From: JAPUDS01 sp039812985
GTDB taxonomy: Bacteria > Patescibacteriota > Saccharimonadia > Saccharimonadales > Saccharimonadaceae
DNA length: 13,085 bases
Reading direction: 5' to 3'
Assembly: GCA_039812985.1 (NCBI GenBank)
Contig: JBDHUL010000024.1
Location: 1-13,085, forward strand
Notes under the pieces: model-generated
What the model saw: the letters and a program-made list of their open reading frames with translations, nothing else
Told to the model about the DNA's origin: nothing
Database searches by the model: none
Shown: positions 7,187 to 13,085 of the stretch, one piece after another
Layout of the letters: each line of letters starts with the position of its first letter
Numbering within the stretch: position 1 is the stretch's first letter
Made by a program: the position numbers and the translations under genes

Positions 7187-7609
7187 CTAAATCTTCGGTA
7201 GAGCTACCCCGGTCGCTCGACTGACGTCACGTGCCCAAGCCAGTAAGGCATCAAACTTACGACTTAGTTCTTGCTGTTCGCCTTTCGTCAACGTTTTTTT
7301 CGTCTCAAGCGTCACAATTCGATCATAAATCTCTTTGATATCACTTTCGATACCCAATATCCGGCTATCGATCTGCTCCATCCACTGCCGTATCTCAGCC
7401 TGTTCATGATGGACTTTGACGATCTCACCTTCTATGGTATCCAGACGTTTGTCAACTTGTTCAAACCGCTTGTCAACTTGTTCAAAACGTTTGTCAACTT
7501 GTTCAAAACGTTTGTCAACTTGTTCAAACCGTTCGTCAATCATCGTCGCAAGGTCGCTGATTGCGCCGAGTATGGCTGTTGAATCATCGCTTTTGGGCAT
7601 CGTATTCAT
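7187..7609 (-). CDS. Small coiled-coil protein with heptad tandem repeats, function unknown
   Basis: 140 residues, without signal peptide or membrane helix. After a short polar start (1-13) almost the whole chain is predicted amphipathic helix. Residues 28-55 consist of the heptad FEQVDKR repeated four times, followed by degenerate heptads (LDTIEGEIVKVHHEQ...) with Ile/Leu/Val at core positions to about residue 106. The end, QQELSRKFDALLAWARDVSRATGVALPKI (112-140), looks like a separate helical cap. Proteins with such heptads are common and functionally diverse, so no role is assigned. The repeat units are nearly identical as DNA, suggesting recent expansion. The start ATG (7609) has no Shine-Dalgarno but lies 6 bases after a TGG-TAGAAT element. 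The gene is followed directly by the pyrD-like gene. Confidence 0.8.
   Translation of the reverse strand: MNTMPKSDDSTAILGAISDLATMIDERFEQVDKRFEQVDKRFEQVDKRFEQVDKRLDTIEGEIVKVHHEQAEIRQWMEQIDSRILGIESDIKEIYDRIVTLETKKTLTKGEQQELSRKFDALLAWARDVSRATGVALPKI
7446..7529. repeat. Four-copy 21-bp in-frame tandem repeat
   Basis: Units at 7446-7466, 7467-7487, 7488-7508 and 7509-7529 have the plus-strand form CGTTTGTCAACTTGTTCAAA plus A or C. They differ only at that last base and one T/C. A degenerate fifth unit begins at 7530. Each unit encodes one heptad, FEQVDKR, on the minus strand, so gain or loss of units keeps the frame and changes only coiled-coil length. Confidence 0.95.
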
Positions 7610-7615
7610 AGCACC

Positions 7616-7624
7616 ATTCTACCA
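7616..7624 (-). promoter_or_regulatory. Extended -10 promoter of the coiled-coil gene, predicted leaderless
   Basis: TGG (7624-7622) followed by TAGAAT (7621-7616), with six bases to the ATG at 7609. The only -35 candidate at 17-base spacing is a poor TTAAAT (7644-7639). The geometry is the same as at murD. Confidence 0.45.
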
Positions 7625-7640
7625 CGCGTAACCACATCAT

Positions 7641-8885
7641 TTAAAGCACACTTCGCCCGCCGACGTATGGACGAAGCACCTCCGGCACTGTCAGCGTCCC
7701 GTCGTCGCGTTGGTAGTGTTCGATGATCGCCACGAGCGAGCGAGCCAAACTGACCGCCGTCCCGTTGAGGGTATGGACAGTTTGTAGTTCGCCGCTCAAC
7801 CGACGCACGCGGATGTTCAGCCCGCGCGCTTGAAAATCAGTACAGTTCGAACAGCTAGTCAGCTCACGGTATTTCCCGTCAACTGGAGACCAATACTCAA
7901 TATCATACTTTTTTGCCGCTGGAGCACCGAGATCGCCCGCCGCAATGTTAATGACATGGTATGGGATGCCGAGCATCTGCCACAATTCTTCCTCAATACC
8001 AAGTATCTTGGCGTGCATATCTGCCGACTGCTCAGGAAGACAAAATACATACATCTCAAGTTTGTTAAACTGATGCACGCGGAATAGCCCACGGGTATGT
8101 TTGCCATACGTACCGGCTTCTTTGCGGTAGCACGGGCTATACCCCGCATAGAGTAATGGCAAGTCTTTTTCCTCGAGTGTTTCGTCGGCATGGTAGCCCG
8201 TTAATGGCATTTCTGCTGTCCCAATCATCGTCAAATCCTCACCCTCTATCGTATACTCATTGCCGCCTTCGCCTTTTGGCGTAAAGCCCGCCCCCTCGGC
8301 AGTTCGTAAGTTGACCATATTTGGGACGGTCATGTAGGTAAAGTCGTTTTTTGTGACAAAGTCAAGTGCAAACTGGGTGATGGCATTCTCAAGCAAAGCG
8401 AGGTCGCCCTTTAGGTAGTAAAATTTTGCACCTGCAACTTTCGCGCCGCGTTCAAAATCTACCCAGTCTCGGTCCGTGGCAAAGTCAAGGTGATCCTTCG
8501 CACCAGTTTTTTGAGGACCCCACTTTTTCACCTCGACACTATCCGCTTCGCCACCGATCGGCACATCATCAAATATAATGTTTGGCACCTTCTTGAGGGC
8601 TGCTTCAAACTCGGTATTCGCAGCCGAAAGATACCCCTCACGCTCAGCCAGCTCAACTTTGAGCTGTTTGCCCTCGTCAACCAACGACGGTTCAGGTTTT
8701 CCGCCCTTCATTTTGGCGGCGTTGTCGTTACGCCGCGTCCGTAGTTCATCAACCTGTTGCTGTAACCGTCGCTTCGCGTCGTCAAGTTCAAGTAATTTTT
8801 TTATATCAACGTCTTTGTAGCCTTTTTTCATTGCTGCGTCAGCAACGCGCTCAGCATTCTCCCGAATAAACCGTATGTCTAACAT
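7641..8885 (-). CDS. serS: Seryl-tRNA synthetase
   Basis: 414 residues, normal bacterial length. The enzyme charges tRNA-Ser with serine in the cytoplasm. Residues 1-100 form the long antiparallel coiled-coil arm that contacts the tRNA variable arm (heptad-rich, e.g. KRRLQQQVDELRTRR 38-52). The class II core follows: TAE (223-225) for serine binding, motif 2 CYRKEAGTYGKHTRGLFRVHQF (252-273) with Arg254 and Glu256, ELTSCSNCTDFQARG (341-355), and motif 3 with LNGTAVSLARSLVAIIEHYQ (373-392), Arg382 included. All expected catalytic blocks are intact. The ATG has no Shine-Dalgarno; TATACT ends 7 bases before it. It follows the methyltransferase gene by 29 bases. Confidence 0.97.
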   Translation of the reverse strand: MLDIRFIRENAERVADAAMKKGYKDVDIKKLLELDDAKRRLQQQVDELRTRRNDNAAKMKGGKPEPSLVDEGKQLKVELAEREGYLSAANTEFEAALKKVPNIIFDDVPIGGEADSVEVKKWGPQKTGAKDHLDFATDRDWVDFERGAKVAGAKFYYLKGDLALLENAITQFALDFVTKNDFTYMTVPNMVNLRTAEGAGFTPKGEGGNEYTIEGEDLTMIGTAEMPLTGYHADETLEEKDLPLLYAGYSPCYRKEAGTYGKHTRGLFRVHQFNKLEMYVFCLPEQSADMHAKILGIEEELWQMLGIPYHVINIAAGDLGAPAAKKYDIEYWSPVDGKYRELTSCSNCTDFQARGLNIRVRRLSGELQTVHTLNGTAVSLARSLVAIIEHYQRDDGTLTVPEVLRPYVGGRSVL

Positions 8886-8892
8886 ACCAGAA

Positions 8893-8922
8893 AGTATAGC
8901 CCAACTAATTCAGTCTATGCAA
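8893..8922 (-). promoter_or_regulatory. Promoter of serS, predicted leaderless
   Basis: TTGCAT (8922-8917) and TATACT (8898-8893) with an 18-base spacer. The -10 ends seven bases before the serS ATG (8885). Unlike the others here it lacks TGn before the -10 but has a partial -35. The -35 overlaps the methyltransferase stop codon. Confidence 0.45.
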
Positions 8923-9613
8923 CGTTAAATTCGTTATTACCGAAAATCCGCATAAGGACACAGCGCGCCATCTTGGCTATCGTATCACCTCGACAAAGAG
9001 CCCCTGATCTCGCTATAGTTTCCAAAAGAATCGCTTGCCGATCAACCGTGTGCTTTTTTGGTATCCATAGTGTCGGCAATATCAGCTTGCGTGTTTCTAT
9101 GGAGGTATTAAATGCTTGCTCATCTCTGTAAATCGTGAAGTCAGAGCCATCGCAAAACCCCTCACGCGACAGAAGTCTGGCTAGCTTTTCCGGTTTATAC
9201 AACGGAAAAATACCAACGACACCCCTTGTATCCCCGTCAAATTCAGTGGTTACTCGCAGCATTTCTTGCGCAACAGCTTTTTGTTCGTCAGGATTTAAAT
9301 GCTGCATCAGAAATGCGCTTACCGTTGCATCGGAAAAGCCCGAAGGTAATTTCATATCCTGACCCGTATTTGCAAGCCAGTCTTTCCCTGTGGGAGGAGT
9401 GACTGCATAATCTGGGTCAACTCGTACGATAAGCTTGCCGCTTCGTTGACCGTAGACTTCTGCGAAAGGCGAGTCGCCCGCACCGACATCAACTATTGTT
9501 GTAACGGCGTCCGCATCAATCACTCCTCCGAAGGCCGCCCTGTATACTTCATAGGGGTGATTCGTTCGTTCAATCCATTCAGTCCTTTTAGCCAATAGAG
9601 CTTCTGTGCTCAT
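8915..9613 (-). CDS. SAM-dependent methyltransferase-like protein
   Basis: 232 residues from the ATG at 9613. A GTG in frame at 9631 would add six residues, but it lies in the promoter, so the ATG is preferred. Seen: a Rossmann-type SAM site IVDVGAGDSP (40-49) as motif I, an acidic strand end VRVDPDY (63-69) as motif II, and DMKLPSGFSDATVSAFLMQHL (86-106) as the motif III/IV region, where class I methyltransferases read out the active site. After residue 130 the fold continues with GVVGIFPLYKPEKLARLLSREGF, which resembles the late strand-helix of the same fold. The last 60 residues include a basic WIPKKHTVDRQ segment. The substrate is unknown; small molecule, lipid or RNA are all possible. 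No signal peptide or membrane helix is seen. Its nearest neighbour is serS, which gives no clear functional link. Confidence 0.65.
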   Translation of the reverse strand: MSTEALLAKRTEWIERTNHPYEVYRAAFGGVIDADAVTTIVDVGAGDSPFAEVYGQRSGKLIVRVDPDYAVTPPTGKDWLANTGQDMKLPSGFSDATVSAFLMQHLNPDEQKAVAQEMLRVTTEFDGDTRGVVGIFPLYKPEKLARLLSREGFCDGSDFTIYRDEQAFNTSIETRKLILPTLWIPKKHTVDRQAILLETIARSGALCRGDTIAKMARCVLMRIFGNNEFNVA

Positions 9614-9621
9614 GGTAAAAC

Positions 9622-9650
9622 ATAATACCACAAGCTTGATAAATTTGCAA
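9622..9650 (-). promoter_or_regulatory. Promoter of the methyltransferase gene, predicted leaderless
   Basis: TTGCAA (9650-9645), a 17-base spacer, TGG (9630-9628) and TATTAT (9627-9622), then eight bases to the ATG at 9613. This is the best complete -35/-10 pair in the window. It supports the ATG over the GTG at 9631, which would lie upstream of the predicted transcription start. Confidence 0.6.
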
Positions 9651-9662
9651 CCTTACAGATTG

Positions 9663-11021
9663 CTATTCTGTTCTGAGTGCTTCAATGGGATCAAGTTTGG
9701 CGGCTTTGCGGGATGGCAACCAGCCCGCAACGATAGCCACGACCACGAGCGACACGACCAGTATGAGTAGTTGCCACCAGACAAACACGAGGAGTGAGTT
9801 GTTGCCAAGGTCAAGCTTTTTTGTAATCCATGGGTTAGCCAGCCAGCCGAGCAACAGCCCAAGGCCAACCCCAAGCGCCCCTCCCAAGAACCCAATCCAG
9901 GCCGCCTCATAACGGAACAATTTTGCGATGCCACTACGCGACATGCCGAGGGCCTTCATAAGCCCTATCTGGCTCGTGCGTTCGAGCACCGATATATACT
10001 GCGTGTTAATGATACCAAACACACTCGCAATGAGCGCAAGCGCTGCAAACCCCGCAACAATCCCCTGTAACACATTGACGAACGTAAACAGTAACCCCTG
10101 GGCGTCCTTCGCTGTTTGGACAGTAAACCCGTAATCTTTTTGTAGAGCATCCTTGACCTTTGCTGGATCATGGTCGGGCGAAGCGAGCGCCGTCACACCA
10201 ACAAACTTGTTCGCGTCTGCGGAACCGTTGTATATATAATCATTTAACACTTTCGCAGCAGCGGTGGATACGTGCAGTTGCGGGTTTGAGGTGATGGCCA
10301 TGGCTGATTTTTTAAGAACCGCGCGTACGGTATAGACATAGTCTTTAGTCCTAGGCTTTACGAGAGCTTGCACCGCCGCCTCTCCGCCGTTCAAAAACGC
10401 TTGCTTCACCTCTTCTTGGCTTGGCGATGCCGTGACCTGCGATACAGTGAGCGTCACCGTTCGACCGATCATTTGAGCAGCATTAGCCCCTAGCGTCTCG
10501 AGAAAATCTTCGGGGACAATGATTTCGTTGTCGCCTATCTGCTGGCCTAACTTCGGCAAATCACCGGCCGCGACATCGCTCAGTACCGAAGCATCATAGT
10601 ACGTCAAAGGGGCGACGTATTTTTTGTCGAAGCCTGAGAACATGACGTATTTTGCCGACAGTCGATACAGCGGCACTACGTGTTCAATATCAGACCGAGC
10701 CTGCAACGTTTCAACGTCCTTTCCCGTAAGCATTTGGATTGTACCGCCGCGACTCCCAGAAGCCAGATCGTCAGAGTATTCCTGAAGACTGCTCGATGGT
10801 CCGCCACTCGTAATGTTTTTATCTTTGACGATGAACAGCGCCCTCGGGTCGATATTGTTTTTTAACAAATTATCGGCATACCGACGCGCCCCTTCACCCG
10901 CCGCCAGACTCAGCGTGAGCGTAAAAGCACCAACCGCAATAGCAAGACTGGTCAAAAACGTTCGCCCTTTGGCTTGACGCAAGTTTCGCGCTGCCCGTCG
11001 CATAATATCGAAGCGTTTCAT
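9663..11021 (-). CDS. ABC transporter permease, MacB/FtsX type
   Basis: 452 residues with the MacB architecture. A first membrane helix (about 20-42) follows a cytoplasmic amphipathic start. A large extracytoplasmic domain covers residues 43-310 (MacB periplasmic-core type). An FtsX domain follows with three helices (about 311-338, 372-396, 412-435). Family signatures are ERTSQIGLMKALGMS (347-361) and the ending AGWLPSRKAAKLDPIEALRTE (432-452). Such permeases do not move solutes through a classic channel; with their ATPase they transmit force across the membrane to export or extract substrates, or to activate envelope proteins. The ATG directly abuts the ATPase stop, and a purine-rich GGGGGAGGG lies 9 bases upstream. 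The likely partners are the ATPase and the bactofilin-like protein in the same operon. Confidence 0.92.
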   Translation of the reverse strand: MKRFDIMRRAARNLRQAKGRTFLTSLAIAVGAFTLTLSLAAGEGARRYADNLLKNNIDPRALFIVKDKNITSGGPSSSLQEYSDDLASGSRGGTIQMLTGKDVETLQARSDIEHVVPLYRLSAKYVMFSGFDKKYVAPLTYYDASVLSDVAAGDLPKLGQQIGDNEIIVPEDFLETLGANAAQMIGRTVTLTVSQVTASPSQEEVKQAFLNGGEAAVQALVKPRTKDYVYTVRAVLKKSAMAITSNPQLHVSTAAAKVLNDYIYNGSADANKFVGVTALASPDHDPAKVKDALQKDYGFTVQTAKDAQGLLFTFVNVLQGIVAGFAALALIASVFGIINTQYISVLERTSQIGLMKALGMSRSGIAKLFRYEAAWIGFLGGALGVGLGLLLGWLANPWITKKLDLGNNSLLVFVWWQLLILVVSLVVVAIVAGWLPSRKAAKLDPIEALRTE

Positions 11022-11762
11022 CTACATGACCCTCCCCCGCGACAGCGGTCGTTTGGCGATTGGAGTTGATGTAGAGGGTTTCGCATTTTTCGTCACGATG
11101 CGTTCAACTTTTCCGTCTTTGACATATACCCGCATATCGCATTTGGCCGCAAGTTCTTCGTCGTGTGTGACTATGATAAGTGTGGCGCGTTTTGTTTTGT
11201 TATAGGCAAATAACAGTTGTTCCACAACGTCACCCGTTACGGAATCGAGATTGCCTGTCGGCTCATCGGCAAACAGTATCTTTGGCTCATTGACGATAGC
11301 GCGGGCGATAGCGAGACGCTGCTTTTGACCGCCAGAAAGGTCGCGCGCGCGTGACTTTTTCTTCTCGAGCAGCTCGACGGCAGACAACGCTTTCTCAATT
11401 TTACTCCGCCGCTGCCTCCGTGGCACCTTCGCTATCTCAAGCGGCAATGCAACGTTGTTGTAACAGGTCTCGTTGCCTTGCACGAAAAAACTTTGAAAAA
11501 TAAAGCTCATCTGTTCAGAACGAAACGCATCAACCTTTTTGGGTTTAAACCGCAGGATGTTTTCGCCGTCAATCACCACCTCCCCTGCCGTTGCACGGTC
11601 CAACCCACTCATCACGTGCATCAACGTACTCTTGCCACTCCCACTCTTCCCAACCACTGCAACACTTGCTCCATCGGGTATCATAAAGCTAACGTCATCG
11701 AGCGCAGTAAATGCCGTTTGCTTTTTCCCATAAACTTTTCCCACTCTACGAACTTCTATCAC
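11022..11762 (-). CDS. ABC transporter ATP-binding protein, MacB/LolD type
   Basis: 246 residues starting at GTG. All nucleotide-binding motifs are present: Walker A GKSGSGKST (38-46), Q-loop Gln90 in IFQSFF, signature LSGGQKQRLAIARA (142-155), Walker B ILFADEPTGNLDS (162-174) with catalytic Glu167, and H-loop THD (199-201). DEPTGNLDS is characteristic of the MacB/LolD/FtsE group. After the Q-loop the usual LLP.LTA.ENV is changed to FVQGNETCYNNV (93-104), which could alter contact with the permease. Residues 225-246 are an extra Lys/Arg/Ser/Pro-rich tail. It drives the adjacent permease at the cytoplasmic face. It lies 3 bases after the upstream stop and abuts the permease gene, so the three are an operon. 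Confidence 0.95.
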   Translation of the reverse strand: MIEVRRVGKVYGKKQTAFTALDDVSFMIPDGASVAVVGKSGSGKSTLMHVMSGLDRATAGEVVIDGENILRFKPKKVDAFRSEQMSFIFQSFFVQGNETCYNNVALPLEIAKVPRRQRRSKIEKALSAVELLEKKKSRARDLSGGQKQRLAIARAIVNEPKILFADEPTGNLDSVTGDVVEQLLFAYNKTKRATLIIVTHDEELAAKCDMRVYVKDGKVERIVTKNAKPSTSTPIAKRPLSRGRVM

Positions 11763-11765
11763 GGC

Positions 11766-12971
11766 CTATTTCCTACGCGTTACACTCTTTGGTGCTGCTT
11801 TTTTAACGAGAGTGTTCTGAGTTTCGACCGAGGTAACGACATATTGTGACTTCAGGCTGGTAACTATCATGCCAACACCCACGAGACAACTCACGAGCAT
11901 CGCGAGCCAGCCGATATATGGCACAATTCCAATCACCCCAACGACACATGAACCAGCCAGCGCGCACAGTACGGCATTTTTCCTATCTGCAAGCATAAAC
12001 CTCCCTACTCGATACGCAACAAGACTCGTGCCGACAAGGATCGTCAGAAGCATGGCAACACCAAGTACGATTGCCGCGTACACACCGATGCCGGTTATTG
12101 CCAGCATGAACATAAAAACGGGTACGACGACGACTGCCACAAGCCCAACGAGAAAATTGAGTGCTATTTCTTTAGTACCAGATATATCGCTTGCCCTGCG
12201 AACATACCTCGGCAGAACAAGAACAACGAGAAGTGTGAGCACGACCAATGACATAACCGTCAAAAAGGCTATGGTTGCAAGTCCAGCCAAAGGTACGGAT
12301 GACTGGCCAAACGACTCATGTCCGCGAGCCTCTGGGGCGACATAGGTTACTCCGCCCGTCGCAATGCCGCTCGGAAGTGTCGTTTCCCTGGTTGCTGTGT
12401 AGGTCAGTTTTCCTGCAACCTTCGCTGTTGTAGCCGCCTGAATCGTACTCGTTTCTACGCGCACATCGCGGCCAAATATCCCTCCGAGATTAACATCACT
12501 CCCCATAAGCACCGTGTCGCGCGACACCGAACCGGATATGTCAGCGTGGCTTGCCCCAACGACTATATCTCTACCAATTTTTGCTGCTGAGTCAGCAACG
12601 ACATCCATGCCAAACGCACTCACATTGCCGCCCACGACACCCTTGAGTATGACGGTTTTCCCGGCAACACGCACATCGCCGCGCACTGTACCGCCAACGG
12701 TAATATTTTGCGCACCGCAAAGCACGTCACCGTCAACCGTTCCACTTATAGTAACACTGTTCCCGGCGCAGTAGACGTCACCCTTAACAGTTCCGTCAAC
12801 CGTCACAGTTTCACCAGCTAAGTACACTGAGCCATCGACCGTCTGATCACTCGCCACGCTTGTCAGGTTTTCGGACGTTTTCGCCAATCCTTCAGCGAGT
12901 ACTGGAGCTGATTTTACACCGAGCGCTGCTGCAAAAATAAGCGCGACTATGACAATAAGCTTCCTTTTCAT
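11766..12971 (-). CDS. Secreted bactofilin-like beta-helix protein with C-terminal membrane domain
   Basis: 401 residues. Residues 1-26 are a signal peptide (MKRK, hydrophobic core, cleavage expected after PVLA). Residues 45-180 are about eight 17-residue rungs of the type V-x-G-[DS]-V-x-x-A-G-x-x-V-x-[VI]-x-G-T, typical of polymer-forming bactofilin-like beta-helices. A linker (190-225) follows, then four hydrophobic helices (about 229-254, 269-294, 296-322, 334-370) and a basic tail KKAAPKSVTRRK. Bactofilins self-assemble into filaments; this one would do so outside the cytoplasm, anchored by the helices. Cys68 and Cys85 sit at the same position of adjacent rungs and would stack. AGGAGG lies 6 bases before the ATG, which overlaps the upstream stop (ATGA). 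It is cotranscribed with the ABC genes. Function is inferred only from fold. Confidence 0.82.
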   Translation of the reverse strand: MKRKLIVIVALIFAAALGVKSAPVLAEGLAKTSENLTSVASDQTVDGSVYLAGETVTVDGTVKGDVYCAGNSVTISGTVDGDVLCGAQNITVGGTVRGDVRVAGKTVILKGVVGGNVSAFGMDVVADSAAKIGRDIVVGASHADISGSVSRDTVLMGSDVNLGGIFGRDVRVETSTIQAATTAKVAGKLTYTATRETTLPSGIATGGVTYVAPEARGHESFGQSSVPLAGLATIAFLTVMSLVVLTLLVVLVLPRYVRRASDISGTKEIALNFLVGLVAVVVVPVFMFMLAITGIGVYAAIVLGVAMLLTILVGTSLVAYRVGRFMLADRKNAVLCALAGSCVVGVIGIVPYIGWLAMLVSCLVGVGMIVTSLKSQYVVTSVETQNTLVKKAAPKSVTRRK

Positions 12972-13085
12972 GCACCCCCTCCTGGACGAACATTAATATC
13001 ACTTAGTGAAAATCCGTAGGCTTCGAGTGCATCAACGACCGCTTCATGGTCACCCGTTTTGTACTCATGTGCGAGTGCATCTAAA
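12968..13085 (-). CDS. C-terminal end of an unidentified protein (cut by window edge)
   Basis: Thirty-eight codons, opening LDALAHEYKTGDHEAVVDAL and ending in a Gly-rich NVRPGGGA before TGA. The helix-like, acidic sequence includes DALEAYGFSLSDI. The TGA overlaps the ATG of the bactofilin-like gene by four bases (ATGA), the usual sign of translational coupling, so it is the upstream member of the same operon. Too little is visible to name a family. The Shine-Dalgarno of the next gene lies inside this coding end. Confidence 0.6.
   Translation of the reverse strand, partial: LDALAHEYKTGDHEAVVDALEAYGFSLSDINVRPGGGA
12978..12983 (-). promoter_or_regulatory. Shine-Dalgarno of the bactofilin-like gene
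   Basis: AGGAGG on the minus strand, six bases before the ATG at 12971. It supports this start even though the gene is coupled to the one before it. Confidence 0.75.

Noticed and set aside
7446..7541. Regular 21-bp repeats as a CRISPR array
   Set aside because: The units are directly contiguous with no spacers and encode an in-frame heptad repeat.
7859..8191. Second minus-strand frame of 110 codons inside serS
   Set aside because: It is nested in the intact, motif-complete serS frame and shows no signature of its own.
12968..12970. TGA read as Gly or Trp, as in some Patescibacteria relatives
   Set aside because: TGA ends the partial right-edge gene exactly at a coupled ATGA start and ends the PyrD-like gene, and no gene here contains an in-frame TGA.

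Overview
The window is a densely packed bacterial segment in which all twelve genes lie on the minus strand. Two of them are cut by the window edges. Gaps between genes run from a 4-base overlap to about 100 bases, and no stretch over 300 bases lacks a gene. I see no tRNA, rRNA, CRISPR array, insertion sequence or convincing intrinsic terminator. TGA ends two reading frames and is not read through anywhere, so the standard bacterial code applies. The compact layout, the SecA without a zinc-binding tail, the divergent MurD and the unusual dihydroorotate-dehydrogenase-like protein suggest a Patescibacteria (CPR) genome, possibly Saccharibacteria. That placement is inferred from protein features alone.

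Region by region, in the direction of transcription (high to low coordinates): (1) 13085-9663 is a tight envelope operon. It holds the tail of an unknown gene, a secreted bactofilin-like beta-helix protein with a four-helix membrane anchor, and the ATPase and permease of a MacB/FtsX-type ABC system. (2) 9613-8915 is a SAM-dependent methyltransferase-like protein, followed by seryl-tRNA synthetase (8885-7641). (3) 7609-7187 is a small coiled-coil protein built on four near-identical 21-bp repeats, coupled to a class-2-like dihydroorotate dehydrogenase homologue (7184-6057). (4) 6020-5118 is a seven-helix membrane protein of unknown role. (5) 5056-698 holds ribosome hibernation factor hpf, secA and an M16-type zinc peptidase. 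hpf next to secA is an arrangement known from other bacteria, notably Firmicutes. (6) 667-1 is the N-terminal half of murD, whose product adds D-glutamate to the peptidoglycan precursor.

The most striking regularity is in how genes start. Five genes (methyltransferase, serS, coiled-coil protein, seven-helix protein, murD) have a -10-like hexamer ending only 6-8 bases before the start codon. In four of them it is preceded by a TGn extended -10 element. This places the expected transcription start on or next to the ATG, which implies leaderless mRNAs. In contrast, hpf, the bactofilin-like gene and the ABC permease carry clear Shine-Dalgarno sequences, and secA carries a purine run that lies very close to its ATG. 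Other points for a second look are the altered substrate pocket and catalytic Cys of the PyrD-like protein, the repeat-expanded coiled coil, the basic SecA tail, the stacked-cysteine extracytoplasmic beta-helix next to an ABC exporter, and the dominance of TAG stop codons (8 of 12... counting the 11 visible gene ends, 8 of 11).
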